Assembly (NCBI RefSeq): GCF_030433855.1
Contig: NZ_JARUXC010000010.1
Location: forward strand, 1-64,000
Length of the DNA: 64,000 bases
Source: Agreia sp. PsM10
GTDB lineage: Bacteria > Actinomycetota > Actinomycetes > Actinomycetales > Microbacteriaceae
Reading direction: 5' to 3'
Part shown: positions 16,816 to 25,840 of the stretch, in pieces
How the letters are laid out: every line of letters begins with the position of its first letter
Position numbering within the stretch: position 1 is the first letter of the stretch
Translations under genes and position numbers: made by a program
Notes under the pieces: generated by a model
What the model saw: the letters and a program-made list of their open reading frames with translations, nothing else
Databases searched by the model: none
What the model was told of the DNA's origin: nothing

Positions 16816-18054
16816 GGCGCGAGCCATGCGGCGGCGCGAGTTCAGCTCGGCCGCCACCAGCAGCACGCCCGCGAGCACCAGGGTGATCAGGTACGCCACC
16901 GGCAGCGACGTCAGCCCGAACCCGTCGAGCAGCGCTGCGCCCACGAGGGCTCCCCCGCCGATGCCGACATTGAACGACGTCGAGTAGAACGCACTCGCCG
17001 TGTCACGGATGTCGACCGATGCCACATGGAGCATCCGGGCGCCGAGAAGCGGCGGCAGGGTTCCGAAGACGAGCCCCCACAGCACGAACGCGGGGATGGC
17101 GATCATCGGGTCGGCCGCGAACAGGGCCATGACGGTCACCGAGATCGCGGTGACGGCGACGCCGATCACCACGCCGAGGGTGGGGTGCCGACCGAACACC
17201 GTTCCGGCGAGCAGCAGGCCGCCCGCACCCGCGATGCCGTAGATCGCCAGCAGCAGTCCCACGTCGCCTGAATCCACACCCAGCTCCCCGACGAGATAGG
17301 GCGCGATGAAGGTGTAGAAGGAGTAGTGACCGATCATGATGACGGCGGCCAGCAGGCACAGCAGGGCCACGGCCGGAACCGTCGCATCCAGCTTCCGGCG
17401 ACCCGACGGATGCCGTTCCGGCGGCGCATCGGATTTGGCCGGACGCTCGACCCGGGGCAGCAGCCAGAGCATCAGGGCGGCGCCCACGATGCACAGCACC
17501 GCGATGGCCCCGAAGGCGCTCCGCCACCCGACGGCCTGCCCCAGGACGGTGCCGAGGGGAACGCCGAGCACGAAGGCGAGCGTGCCTCCGCCGGTGGTGA
17601 TGGCGACGGCTCGACCGAGCTGCTCCTTCGGCACGAGATAGCCCGAATAGGCGCCCATCACGGCCCAGAACAGACCGTGCGCCATGCCGCCGACGATGCG
17701 CGCTCCCACGAGGATCTCGAAGGTCGGCGCGATGGCGGTGACCGCGCTCGAGAGCGAGACGACGATGAGCACGAGCACGATCAGGCGGTGCCGGGATACG
17801 CTGCGCGTCAGGCGCGAGAGAGGGATGCTCGTGAGCACGACCGCGAAGGCGAAGACCGAGACGAGCAGCCCGATCTGCGACTGGCCGACCCCGAGCTCCG
17901 CACTCATCTCCGGCAGGAGACCCGTGGGAAGCATCTCGGCGGTGACCGACAGGAACACGGCCGATGCGAGCACCAGCAGGCCGCCCCAGGGGAAGGGACG
18001 TCCGGGGGCCCCGGTCGGGATGATGGCGATGGGCGAGGTGAACGGCTGAGTCAC
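16810..18054 (-). CDS. MFS transporter, DHA1 (AraJ-like) family
   Basis: This 414-residue permease has 12 predicted helices. Helix 1 starts near FPWGGLLVLASAVFLSVTAE. The loop 2-3 region has SRLTRSVSRHRLIVLVL. The motif ARIVGGMAHGLFWAVMGAYS and the helix-5 stretch GGGTLAFVLGVPLGTVLGQA are typical of the arabinose/chloramphenicol efflux subgroup. It should export small molecules by proton antiport; the substrate is unknown. The GTG at 18054 gives a normal N-terminus (VTQPFTSP); an upstream TTG at 18072 would add six residues, and neither has a clear ribosome-binding site. Confidence 0.88.
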   Translation of the reverse strand: MTQPFTSPIAIIPTGAPGRPFPWGGLLVLASAVFLSVTAEMLPTGLLPEMSAELGVGQSQIGLLVSVFAFAVVLTSIPLSRLTRSVSRHRLIVLVLIVVSLSSAVTAIAPTFEILVGARIVGGMAHGLFWAVMGAYSGYLVPKEQLGRAVAITTGGGTLAFVLGVPLGTVLGQAVGWRSAFGAIAVLCIVGAALMLWLLPRVERPAKSDAPPERHPSGRRKLDATVPAVALLCLLAAVIMIGHYSFYTFIAPYLVGELGVDSGDVGLLLAIYGIAGAGGLLLAGTVFGRHPTLGVVIGVAVTAISVTVMALFAADPMIAIPAFVLWGLVFGTLPPLLGARMLHVASVDIRDTASAFYSTSFNVGIGGGALVGAALLDGFGLTSLPVAYLITLVLAGVLLVAAELNSRRRMARAD

Positions 18055-18271
18055 GGAGAAAGAACGAACCAAACTAACGGAAGAAGGCGAACAGAGGCGG
18101 CGTCACGCCGACCTGACGAGGGCGGCATCGGAAGGATCGGACGATGCCGCACGATGGGCACCAGACCTCAGGAACCGATGACGACGTCGTGCATGCCCGG
18201 GGCCGAACGACATCCGTCGGCCAACCGCTAGTGTAACGGGAGGCAGAACGAGAAGAGAAGAGGCGAGAGCG

Positions 18272-19123
18272 TTGACGAGTTCCCACTGGGTATTGACCTT
18301 CGTCTGCGCAGACCTCCCCGGAATCGTGCACGCCGTGAGCGGCGCGGTGGTCTCGTCGGGCGGCAACATCACCGAGAGTCAGCAGTTCTCGAGCGCCGAC
18401 ACGGGCAGGTTCTTCATGCGCCTGCAGGTCGAGTCCGACTCCGACCGCTCCGTCTTCGAGCAGGCTCTGGCCCCGGTGATCGAGCGCTACGACATGGACT
18501 GGCAGCTCGACGTCGTCGGCCGCCCGCTGCGCACCCTCGTCCTCGGCTCCACGGCTGCGCACTGCCTCAACGACCTGCTGTTCCGCCAACGGGCGGGCCA
18601 GCTCGCCGTCGACATCCCCCTCGTGCTGAGCAACCACACGGTGCTCGCCGAACTCGCGGGGTTCTACGGGGTGGCCTTCGAGTCCCTTCCGGTGACGGAT
18701 GCCGAGAGCAAGGCCGCGTTCGAACGTCGCGTGCTCGAAGTGGTCGAGCAGAACGACGTCGAACTCGTGGTGCTGGCGCGATACATGCAGATCCTGTCGC
18801 CCGAGCTCTGCGCCGCGCTGGCCGGCCGGGCCATCAACATCCACCACTCGTTCCTGCCCGGCTTCAAGGGCGCGAACCCCTACAAGCAGGCCCACGCTCG
18901 CGGGGTGAAGCTCATCGGCGCCACCGCCCACTTCGTGACGAGCGACCTCGACGAGGGGCCCATCATCGAGCAGAACGTCGTGCGAGTCGACCACTCCCGC
19001 ACAGCTTCGGAGCTCGTCTCCATCGGCCAGGACGAGGAGAGCCGCACCCTCACCCAGGCGGTCAAGTGGTTCTCCGAGCATCGCGTGCTTCAAGACGGCG
19101 CCCGCACGATCATCTTCCGCTGA
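18272..19123 (+). CDS. purU: Formyltetrahydrofolate deformylase
   Basis: This 283-residue enzyme hydrolyses 10-formyl-THF to THF and formate, balancing the one-carbon pool fed by glyA and folD. An N-terminal ACT domain (residues 1-85, VCADLPGIVHAVSGAVVSSG) precedes a formyltransferase-like domain with the catalytic INIHHSFLPGFKGANPY, and ATAHFVTSDLDEGPIIEQ with the active-site Asp. The start is TTG (18272-18274) after a purine-rich GAGGCGAGAG. It is divergent from the MFS gene. Confidence 0.95.
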   Translation: MTSSHWVLTFVCADLPGIVHAVSGAVVSSGGNITESQQFSSADTGRFFMRLQVESDSDRSVFEQALAPVIERYDMDWQLDVVGRPLRTLVLGSTAAHCLNDLLFRQRAGQLAVDIPLVLSNHTVLAELAGFYGVAFESLPVTDAESKAAFERRVLEVVEQNDVELVVLARYMQILSPELCAALAGRAINIHHSFLPGFKGANPYKQAHARGVKLIGATAHFVTSDLDEGPIIEQNVVRVDHSRTASELVSIGQDEESRTLTQAVKWFSEHRVLQDGARTIIFR

Positions 19124-19144
19124 CGCGGTCGGTACGCTGGAACC

Positions 19145-19507
19145 GTGACTCAGCAGACAGAGACAGCTCCCGACCGGATCGGCATCGCCGAGGTGATCCG
19201 GTTCATCCTCGAACTGTTCGCCTTCGTCAGCCTCGGCATCTGGGGATTCCTGGCCTGGCCTGGCCCGTGGCTCAACCTGGTGCTCTGCGTCGCGACGCCC
19301 CTGTTCGCCATCCTGCTGTGGGCCCTCTTCCGTTCTCCGCGAGCCGTCATACGGCTCGATGCATTCGGCAAGGCGCTCATCGAGATCCTCATCATGGGGT
19401 CTGCTGCGCTGGCGTGGCTCATGCTCGGGCAGCCCGTCGTCGCGGTGGTCTTCGGCATCGCCGCCGCCGTCAGCGGCGTGGTCTCCGGGCGCAAAGAGTT
19501 CCGCTGA
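19145..19507 (+). CDS. YrdB family membrane protein (DUF2568)
   Basis: This 120-residue protein has four predicted helices, at about 20-42, 44-65, 75-93 and 95-112. The AEVIRFILELFAFVSLGIWG start and the short RSPRAVIRLDAFGKALIEIL loop are characteristic of YrdB/DUF2568 proteins. Function is unknown. The start is GTG 21 bases after purU, and its TGA shares one base with the nagA ATG (TGATG), so it is probably co-transcribed with both. This links an uncharacterised membrane protein to amino-sugar metabolism only by position. Confidence 0.85.
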   Translation: MTQQTETAPDRIGIAEVIRFILELFAFVSLGIWGFLAWPGPWLNLVLCVATPLFAILLWALFRSPRAVIRLDAFGKALIEILIMGSAALAWLMLGQPVVAVVFGIAAAVSGVVSGRKEFR

Positions 19508-20655
19508 TGCTGCTGCACGGCGCGCGCAAGCTCGACGCCGATGGCATCCTCGACGACTTCTGGATGGTCTTCGCCGGCGACACCATCGCGGCGACGGGCA
19601 CCGGCTCGGCCTGGCAGGCGCTGGCCCCGTCGATTCCCGCCGAGGAACGCGTCGACGCCCGCGGCGGGTGGGTGACCCCGGGGTTCGTCGACGTGCACGG
19701 CCACGGCGGCGGCGGCGCGTCCTTCGACGATGGCCCCGACGCCATGCGCATCGCCCTCGACGCGCATCGCGCGCACGGCACCACCCGATCGGTGCTGAGC
19801 CTCGTGTCGAATTCGCTCCCCGACCTGGTCGCGAGCCTGAGGCACGTGGCCGAGCTGACCGAGCGCGACCCGCTCGTGCTCGGGTCGCACCTGGAGGGCC
19901 CGTTCCTGTCGCCCCTGCACCGCGGCGCGCACGACCCCGATCACCTGGCGCATCCCGACCCGGCCTCCGTCGAGATGCTGCTGGAGGCATCCCGCGGCAC
20001 CCTCAGGCAGATCACGATCGCGCCCGAACTGCCCGGCGCCCTCGACGCGATCGACCGTTTCGTGGCCGCAGGGGTCGTCGTGGCCGTCGGGCACACGGAT
20101 GCCGGGCTCGAGCTCACGAGGCAGGCGTTCGACCGCGGCGCGACAGTGCTGACGCACGCGTTCAACGCCATGCCCGGAATCCACCACCGCGCCCCCGGCC
20201 CCGTCGTGGCGGCGTTCGACGACCCGCGCGTGGCGCTCGAACTCATCCTCGACGGTGTGCACGTGCATCCCGATGTGGCGCGGCTCTGCTTCGTGGCCGC
20301 GTCGCAGCGCGTGCTCCTGGTCTCCGACGCCATGGCCGCCGCCGCATCTCACGACGGGGAGTACCGGCTGGGCTCGCTCGACGTGACGGTGGTCGAGGGT
20401 GAGGCCGTGCTGAGCGGCACGCAAACGCTCGCCGGGTCGACTCTCACGCTCGACGCCGCGCTGCGCACCGCGATCGAACGGGCGAACATCGATCCGGTGC
20501 TGGCCGTGCGTGCGCTCACGGCGAGTCCCGCCCGCGCGCTCGGCCTCGACGAGCGGCTCGGGTACCTGCGCACGGGCTACGCGGCCGACGCGGTGCTGCT
20601 CGACGCCGGATGGCACGCGACCGACGTCTTCGCCGACGGCGAGAGGCTCGCCTAG
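19507..20655 (+). CDS. nagA: N-acetylglucosamine-6-phosphate deacetylase
   Basis: This 382-residue amidohydrolase removes acetate from GlcNAc-6-P to give GlcN-6-P for NagB. Metal and catalytic motifs are the PGFVDVHGHGGGGASFDD opening, the metal-ligand glutamate in GSHLEGPFLSPLHRGAH, GHTDAGLELTRQAF, THAFNAMPGIHHRAPG, and the catalytic Asp in LVSDAMAAA. Its ATG overlaps the YrdB stop. It ends 28 bases from the end of nagB, which is on the opposite strand, so the amino-sugar genes face each other tail to tail. Confidence 0.95.
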   Translation: MLLHGARKLDADGILDDFWMVFAGDTIAATGTGSAWQALAPSIPAEERVDARGGWVTPGFVDVHGHGGGGASFDDGPDAMRIALDAHRAHGTTRSVLSLVSNSLPDLVASLRHVAELTERDPLVLGSHLEGPFLSPLHRGAHDPDHLAHPDPASVEMLLEASRGTLRQITIAPELPGALDAIDRFVAAGVVVAVGHTDAGLELTRQAFDRGATVLTHAFNAMPGIHHRAPGPVVAAFDDPRVALELILDGVHVHPDVARLCFVAASQRVLLVSDAMAAAASHDGEYRLGSLDVTVVEGEAVLSGTQTLAGSTLTLDAALRTAIERANIDPVLAVRALTASPARALGLDERLGYLRTGYAADAVLLDAGWHATDVFADGERLA

Positions 20656-20683
20656 GTCGGGTGCTTGCGCTGGAGGCCCGAAC

Positions 20684-21469
20684 TCAGACGGCTTGCCAGG
20701 ACGGCTTGTTGGCCCAGGCGTATCGGTAGTAGTCGGCGCGGGCGAGACGGGATGCCGCGGCCTCGTCGACGACGACCGTCACCCTCGCGTGCAACTGGAT
20801 CGCGGAGCCGGGAACGCTCGCCGTGAGCGGCCCCTCGACCGCGGCCGCGAGCGCCTCGGCCTTGCCCTCCCCGAAGGCCAGCAGCAGGAGGTGCCTGGCC
20901 CGCAGGATGGTGCCGACCCCCTGAGTGATGCAGTGCATCGGCACCTCGCGAGGCGACGCGAAGAAGCGCGCGTTGTCGCGGCGCGTCTGCTCGGTGAGCG
21001 TCTTCACGCGGGTGAGCGAGGCGAAAGACGACCCGGGCTCGTTGAAGCCGATGTGGCCGTCGGTTCCGAGGCCGAGGATCTGGAGGTCGATCCCTCCGGC
21101 CTCCTCGAGCTGCGCCTCGTAGCGGGCGCCGGCCGTCTCGATCTCCTGCGGGCGCCCGTCGGGAACGTGCACGAGGCGCGGGTCGAGTCGCAGCGGCTCG
21201 ACGACCTCGCGCCGGATCACGGAGGCATAGCTCTCCTCATGACCCTCCGGCAGCCCGACGTACTCGTCGAGCGCGAAGCCCCGAAGCCGCGAGAGGTCGA
21301 GTCCGCCCGCCGCCACACGCCGTTCGAGCGCCCGGTAGAGGGGCACGGGCGTCGACCCCGTGGCGAGTCCCAGCACCGCATCCTCTCGCTCGGCGACGAG
21401 TCGCTGCACCGCGTCGGCCGCGACCTCTCCAGCCGATTCGACCGAGTCGACGATCACGATCTCGGCCAT
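20684..21469 (-). CDS. nagB: Glucosamine-6-phosphate deaminase
   Basis: This 261-residue enzyme converts GlcN-6-P to fructose-6-P and ammonia, delivering amino sugars to glycolysis. It has the family motifs GLATGSTPVPLYRALERRV, LDEYVGLPEGHEESY, and GLGTDGHIGFNEPGSSF with the catalytic Asp/His. The start at 21469 is set by GGAGG six bases upstream; a longer frame exists but overlaps the kinase gene. One base separates it from the ROK kinase stop. It is the last gene of the minus-strand amino-sugar operon. Confidence 0.96.
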   Translation of the reverse strand: MAEIVIVDSVESAGEVAADAVQRLVAEREDAVLGLATGSTPVPLYRALERRVAAGGLDLSRLRGFALDEYVGLPEGHEESYASVIRREVVEPLRLDPRLVHVPDGRPQEIETAGARYEAQLEEAGGIDLQILGLGTDGHIGFNEPGSSFASLTRVKTLTEQTRRDNARFFASPREVPMHCITQGVGTILRARHLLLLAFGEGKAEALAAAVEGPLTASVPGSAIQLHARVTVVVDEAAASRLARADYYRYAWANKPSWQAV

Positions 21470-21470
21470 G

Positions 21471-22409
21471 TCACACCTCCTCGGCGAGCGCGAGCGGACG
21501 TCCGACCAGGGCGGCCCCGACTGCCGCGACAGGAAAATCATCGGGCACGAACTGCACGCGGCCGGGCAGCTCGAGCGAGGCGAGGAACGGCGAATCGAGT
21601 GCCCAGCCCCCGAGCACGGCGCGGATGTCGTCGAGCAGGGGGTCGCCGAGGTGGCTGAGCCCTCCCCCGATCACGACGGCCTCGACGTCGACGGTGAGAA
21701 CCAGGATGCGCACGGCCGCGGCGACATTCTCGACGAGCGAGCGATGGATGGCGATGGCGCCCGGGTCGCCGGCCCTGGCGGCGGCGAGCAGGGAGAGCAC
21801 GGGCAGGGCGTCGTCGCTCGGCCACTGGCGGGCGATCGCCGATCCGGATGCCACCGTCTCGAGGCATCCGCGCTGGCCGCACGGGCAGAGGGCGCCCGTC
21901 GGGTCGACCGGGATGTGTCCGATCTCACCCGCGGTGCCCCGCGACCCCCGCCACAGCTCGCCTCCCAGCACGAGACCGGCCGCGAGGCCGGTGCCCAGGT
22001 TCAGGTAGGCCATGGAGTGTCGATCGCCGCCGTCGCCCTGCGGCGGGAACAGCAGCCGGAATGCCCCGAGCGCGGCGGCCTTGACGTCGTTCTCGACCTG
22101 CACGTCGACGCCCAGCCGAAGCCTGAGGTCTCGCGCAAGGGCGAGTTCGTCGACGCCCAGGTTGACCGCGTGCGACACGATGCCCCCCGCCGTGTCGACC
22201 GTGCCGGGGATGCCGATGCCGATGCTCGAGAACGCCGGCAGCGGGGTGGCGGTGAGCTGCCCCAGCTGCTCGAGCGCCGAGACGGCCGTGTCGACGACGG
22301 CGTCGCCCCCGAACCCCGTCGGCATGCGCAGGCGGGCCACGATGTCGCCCCGCTCGTCGATGGCCACGGCGTCCGTCTTGGTGCCGCCGATGTCTAGTCC
22401 GAGCCTCAT
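21471..22409 (-). CDS. ROK family sugar kinase, probably N-acetylglucosamine kinase
   Basis: This 312-residue kinase has the ATP-binding DIGGTKTDAVAIDERGD start, an ENDVKAAALGAFR catalytic-Asp segment, GTGLAAGLVLGGELWRG, GEIGHIPVD, and the zinc cluster CPCGQRGCLE that defines ROK proteins. No DNA-binding domain precedes it, so it is an enzyme rather than a regulator. Its position between a NagZ-type hydrolase and nagB makes GlcNAc the likely substrate; glucose remains possible. The ATG overlaps the GH3 stop by four bases. Confidence 0.88.
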   Translation of the reverse strand: MRLGLDIGGTKTDAVAIDERGDIVARLRMPTGFGGDAVVDTAVSALEQLGQLTATPLPAFSSIGIGIPGTVDTAGGIVSHAVNLGVDELALARDLRLRLGVDVQVENDVKAAALGAFRLLFPPQGDGGDRHSMAYLNLGTGLAAGLVLGGELWRGSRGTAGEIGHIPVDPTGALCPCGQRGCLETVASGSAIARQWPSDDALPVLSLLAAARAGDPGAIAIHRSLVENVAAAVRILVLTVDVEAVVIGGGLSHLGDPLLDDIRAVLGGWALDSPFLASLELPGRVQFVPDDFPVAAVGAALVGRPLALAEEV

Positions 22410-23884
22410 CGGGTCTCTCCGTTCAGTGGTGCGGTGGCGCGCTCGAGCATATCGGCGAGGGCTGCGCTCACGAGGCGAGATCCGCCGAAGGTCGCGATGT
22501 CGGCGTAACCCCGATCGTCGCCGGGCCAGCCCATGTCGACGACGAGCACGGATGCGTGTCGCCGGCGCAGCCCGTCGACCAGGTCGACGACCCAGGGGCG
22601 GCGGTGGTTGTCACGGCCGATCACGATGATCGGCCGATCCGGGTCGAGCCCGTGAACGGCCGCCGTCCCGTCGGCGTCGATGCTCACCGCGTCGACGACC
22701 TCGTCGGAGCCGAACGGGCCCCAGGGAGAGTCGCCGACGGCGATGTTCGCCTCCGTCTCGATCCGAAGCACGAGGGCGTGCGTCGACGTGGCCAGGAAGC
22801 GTTCCGCCGACGCCGAGACGTCGAACGCGTCGGCGAGTGGAGGATGTGCGAGCGCGGGATGTGCGAGAGGAGCGTCGGGGACGGGCCCGGAGGCATCCGG
22901 CGCCACGACGACCGAGCCGGCGAGATCGCGGACCCGGCCCGCGGCATCCGAGAGCCGGCGCTCGTCGAGCTCGCCCCGATCGACGGCCTCGATCATGCCG
23001 GCGACGATCTGCTCCAGTTGTGCGGCGCTGTTCCTCGTGCCGATGCAGAGCAGGTCGCACCCGGCCTGGATGGCGCGCGACGCCGCGACGGGGATCCCTG
23101 TCCGGGCGCTCGCCCCGGCCATGTCGAGCGCGTCCGAGACGACCACGCCCGAGAAGCCCAGCTCCCGGCGCAGAATGCCGTCGAGGATCGTCACCGAGAA
23201 GGTCGCCGGGTTCTGCGCATCGATTCGGGGAAGCAGGATGTGGCTCGTCATGACCGTCGCCGCTCCCGCTGCGATCGCCGCTCGGAACGGCTCCAGCTCC
23301 CGCGCACGCAGTTCTTCGAGCGACACGTCGATCACGGGAAGGGCGAGGTGCGAATCCTGGCTCGTGTCCCCGTGACCGGGGAAGTGCTTGATGCTGGCGG
23401 CGACGCCCTGGGACTGCAGTCCCCGCGTCCACGCGGCGCCGTGCCTCGACACGAGGTCGGCCGCGGCGCCGAAGCTGCGCACCCCGATGACCGGATTGTC
23501 CGGGTTCGAGTTGATGTCGACATCCGGGGCGAAGTCGAGGTTGACGCCCACGGCGCGGAGCTCTGCGCCGACCCTCTCGCCCACCGATCGGGTGAGCTCG
23601 ACGTCGTCGATGCGGCCCAGCAGAGCGTTGCCCGCGAACGGCGACCCGGTGTCGGCATAGAGGCGCGTCACATCCCCTCCCTCCTCGTCGATGGCGATGA
23701 GCGCGGTCGGGTTCGCCGATCGGATGTCGTCGGTCAGCCGACGGAGCTGGTCGCGCGAGGAGACGTTCTCGCCGAACAGGCACACGCCCGCGAGGCCGTC
23801 GGCCAGCAGTGCGCGCAGCCAGTCGGGCAGGTCGGTGCCGGCGAATCCGGGAAGGAGCGTGCCCAGGATCTCGTGGCGCATCAT
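22406..23884 (-). CDS. Glycoside hydrolase family 3, NagZ-type beta-N-acetylhexosaminidase
   Basis: This 492-residue enzyme cleaves terminal beta-GlcNAc from chito-oligomers or muropeptides. The KHFPGHGDTSQDSH loop carries the Asp-His dyad unique to NagZ-like GH3 enzymes, IAIDEEGGDVTRL is the substrate loop, and VVSDALDMAG holds the catalytic nucleophile. There is no signal peptide, so it works in the cytoplasm on imported sugars. The C-terminal 130 residues form an extra domain beyond minimal NagZ. The start is ATG at 23884 overlapping the permease stop (ATGA); an adjacent ATG at 23881 is equally possible. Confidence 0.92.
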   Translation of the reverse strand: MMRHEILGTLLPGFAGTDLPDWLRALLADGLAGVCLFGENVSSRDQLRRLTDDIRSANPTALIAIDEEGGDVTRLYADTGSPFAGNALLGRIDDVELTRSVGERVGAELRAVGVNLDFAPDVDINSNPDNPVIGVRSFGAAADLVSRHGAAWTRGLQSQGVAASIKHFPGHGDTSQDSHLALPVIDVSLEELRARELEPFRAAIAAGAATVMTSHILLPRIDAQNPATFSVTILDGILRRELGFSGVVVSDALDMAGASARTGIPVAASRAIQAGCDLLCIGTRNSAAQLEQIVAGMIEAVDRGELDERRLSDAAGRVRDLAGSVVVAPDASGPVPDAPLAHPALAHPPLADAFDVSASAERFLATSTHALVLRIETEANIAVGDSPWGPFGSDEVVDAVSIDADGTAAVHGLDPDRPIIVIGRDNHRRPWVVDLVDGLRRRHASVLVVDMGWPGDDRGYADIATFGGSRLVSAALADMLERATAPLNGETR

Positions 23885-24723
23885 CCTTTCACCGCCCCGC
23901 TGACGAGTCCGCCCGTCATGCGGCCCTGCACGACGAGGAAGAAGATCACGACGGGAATCGCCATCAGCGTCGAGCCCGCCATTATGGCCGCCCAGTTGGT
24001 TGTTCCGGTCGCGACCTGGAACGTGCGCAGCCACACGGGCAGCGTCATCATCTCCGGCCGGGAGTTCACGACGAGGGCGAGCAGGAACTCGTTCCACGCC
24101 TGGATGAAGCCGAAGACGCCGGTGGCGACGAGGCCGGGCGCGAGGAGCGGGAAGGTGATCTTCCAGAACGCGCCCGTGCGCGAGCATCCGTCGATCATCG
24201 CCGCCTCCTCGAGGTCGATCGGAATGCCGTTGACGAAGCCGCGCAGGGTCCAGATGGTGAACGGAAGCACGGTCGCGACGTAGACGAGGGTCAGGCCCGC
24301 GATGGTGTTGAGCAGGCTCCAGCTGTCGAGCACCCGATAGGTCGACACGATCATGGCCTCGGCCGGGATCATCTGGATGATGAGGATCGCCAGGATGAAT
24401 CCCTTGCGGCTGCGGAACCGGAACCGGGTGACCGCGAGCGACGCCAGGAACGCGAAGACGAGGGCGATCGCCACGGTGGAGATGGTCACCATCAGCGAGT
24501 TGCCGAGTGCCGGCATGAAGTCGGATCTCGTGGTGTCGAAGAGCACCGTCTCGTAGTTGCGCAGCGTGAAGTTCGCGGGCACGAAGTTGGGCACCACCGT
24601 GCGGATCTGGTTGTTGGGCTGCAGGGAGGTGTTGATCATCCAGTAGACAGGGAAGACCGAGAAGACGAAGACGATGACAGCGGCGGTTCCGAGGAGGAGG
24701 CTGTCGAGGCGCTTGCGGGTCAC
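23881..24723 (-). CDS. Carbohydrate ABC transporter permease (MalG type)
   Basis: This 280-residue inner-membrane permease has six predicted helices. The EAA loop reads EEAAMIDGCSRTGAFWKITF with the conserved G-x9-P pattern, where the shared ATPase docks. VFPVYWMINTSLQPNNQI is the usual MalG-type start of the first outer loop. The GTG at 24723 overlaps the stop of the upstream permease by four bases. Together with the next two genes upstream it forms an importer whose substrate, from context, is probably an amino-sugar oligomer such as chitobiose. Confidence 0.92.
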   Translation of the reverse strand: MTRKRLDSLLLGTAAVIVFVFSVFPVYWMINTSLQPNNQIRTVVPNFVPANFTLRNYETVLFDTTRSDFMPALGNSLMVTISTVAIALVFAFLASLAVTRFRFRSRKGFILAILIIQMIPAEAMIVSTYRVLDSWSLLNTIAGLTLVYVATVLPFTIWTLRGFVNGIPIDLEEAAMIDGCSRTGAFWKITFPLLAPGLVATGVFGFIQAWNEFLLALVVNSRPEMMTLPVWLRTFQVATGTTNWAAIMAGSTLMAIPVVIFFLVVQGRMTGGLVSGAVKG

Positions 24724-25715
24724 AGTTCTTCGTCCTTGATGCTCTGGCGCACGTAGTACAGGGAGATGGCCATCATGATGACCACCATGATCACGGCGAT
24801 GGCCCCGCCGGCGCCGTAGTCGCCCGTGCCGAGCGAGGTCTGGTAGATGTACACGCCCAGGGTCGACGTCTGCTCGCGGATTCCCCCGATGCCCTGCAGG
24901 GCGTAGATCTGGGTGAACACCCTCAGATCCCAGATCACCTGCAGCACCGTGACAACGAGGAAGATCGACCTGAGGTAGGGGAAGGTCACCAGGAAGAACC
25001 GTTTCGGCCCGTTCGCGCCGTCGAGCTGGGCCGCTTCGAGCACTTCGTCGGGCACCTGGGTGAGCCCCGCGTAGATCGTGAAGGCGACGAAGGGCACCGA
25101 CTGCCACGTGATGATGATCGTCGCCACCAGGAAGAAGCTGAGCGGATTGCTGAGCCACGAGTTGCCGTGCAGATCCTGCCCGGTGATCATGCCCAGCACG
25201 TAGTTCACGACGCCGTACTGCGTGTCGAACATCCACCCCCACACGATCACGGCGGTGAGCGCCGGCATGGCCCACGCGAGCAGCAGCCCGACCGAGACCA
25301 GCAGCTTGAACCCCTTGTTCAGCCGGGTCAGCAGAAGCGCGATGAGCGTTCCGATCAGCATTGTGACCACCACGTTCACGGCGGCGAACGCGACGCTGCG
25401 CCCCAGCACGGCCCAGAACTGCGAGTCGGTGAGCACCCGCACGTAGTTGTCGAGGCCGACGAACGGCGCCGGCTTGCCGAAGACCTGCTCGCGGCCGAAC
25501 TCCTGGAACGACATGATCACCAGCTGCAGCAGCGGGTACCCGATCACCACGATCAGAACGAGCGACGCGGGAATCAGGAGAACCATCGGGGCCATCCGCG
25601 CAGACCGTCTTCGTCTGTGCACGGGGCGCGGGGGTTCTGGCGGGACGGGCGCCACCTGGCGCGATCCGTCGGCCCCGCCGGGCGCGACCTCGAGGGCCGG
25701 GCTGTGGGTCGACAT
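24720..25715 (-). CDS. Carbohydrate ABC transporter permease (MalF type)
   Basis: This 331-residue permease has a roughly 45-residue cytoplasmic N-terminus rich in Pro/Arg before helix 1 (MVLLIPASLVLIVVIGYPLL). The EAA loop is LEAAQLDGANGPKRFFLVTF. The first outer loop, SFQEFGREQVFGKPAPFVGL, resembles other sugar permeases. ATG at 25715 follows AGGAG by eight bases. The gene lies 125 bases after the binding-protein gene, the largest internal gap in the operon, which holds a strong stem-loop. Confidence 0.92.
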   Translation of the reverse strand: MSTHSPALEVAPGGADGSRQVAPVPPEPPRPVHRRRRSARMAPMVLLIPASLVLIVVIGYPLLQLVIMSFQEFGREQVFGKPAPFVGLDNYVRVLTDSQFWAVLGRSVAFAAVNVVVTMLIGTLIALLLTRLNKGFKLLVSVGLLLAWAMPALTAVIVWGWMFDTQYGVVNYVLGMITGQDLHGNSWLSNPLSFFLVATIIITWQSVPFVAFTIYAGLTQVPDEVLEAAQLDGANGPKRFFLVTFPYLRSIFLVVTVLQVIWDLRVFTQIYALQGIGGIREQTSTLGVYIYQTSLGTGDYGAGGAIAVIMVVIMMAISLYYVRQSIKDEEL

Positions 25716-25757
25716 ATGTGCTGCTCCTACTACGATCGGAGGGTGCTGTGATGCTTC

Positions 25758-25771
25758 CCTTTTCCTAGGGC
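25758..25771 (-). repeat. 14-bp direct repeat, copy 1 (GCCCTAGGAAAAGG)
   Basis: On the minus strand GCCCTAGGAAAAGG lies about 43 bases before the MalF-type permease start. An identical copy at 27115-27128 lies directly before the binding-protein gene. In this copy the AAAAGG is not placed to serve as a ribosome-binding site. Confidence 0.6.
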
Positions 25772-25788
25772 GATCACCTGCATTGGGC

Positions 25789-25824
25789 TGGTGGTGGCCG
25801 ACGTTGCCGCGTCGACCACCACCA
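25789..25824 (-). terminator. Intercistronic 15-bp stem-loop after the binding-protein gene
   Basis: Arms at 25789-25803 and 25810-25824 pair over 15 bases; the one mismatch in DNA becomes a G-U pair in the minus-strand transcript. The loop is six bases, and no T-run follows. Its place between the binding protein and the permeases fits the known strategy of partial termination or 3-prime protection, which makes binding protein more abundant than permease. Confidence 0.7.
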
Positions 25825-25840
25825 CTGTTCTCGGCGGCGT

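Noticed and set aside
20684-21541. Longer nagB reading from 21541
   Set aside because: The added 24 residues overlap the kinase gene and lack similarity; the ATG at 21469 has an ideal GGAGG.
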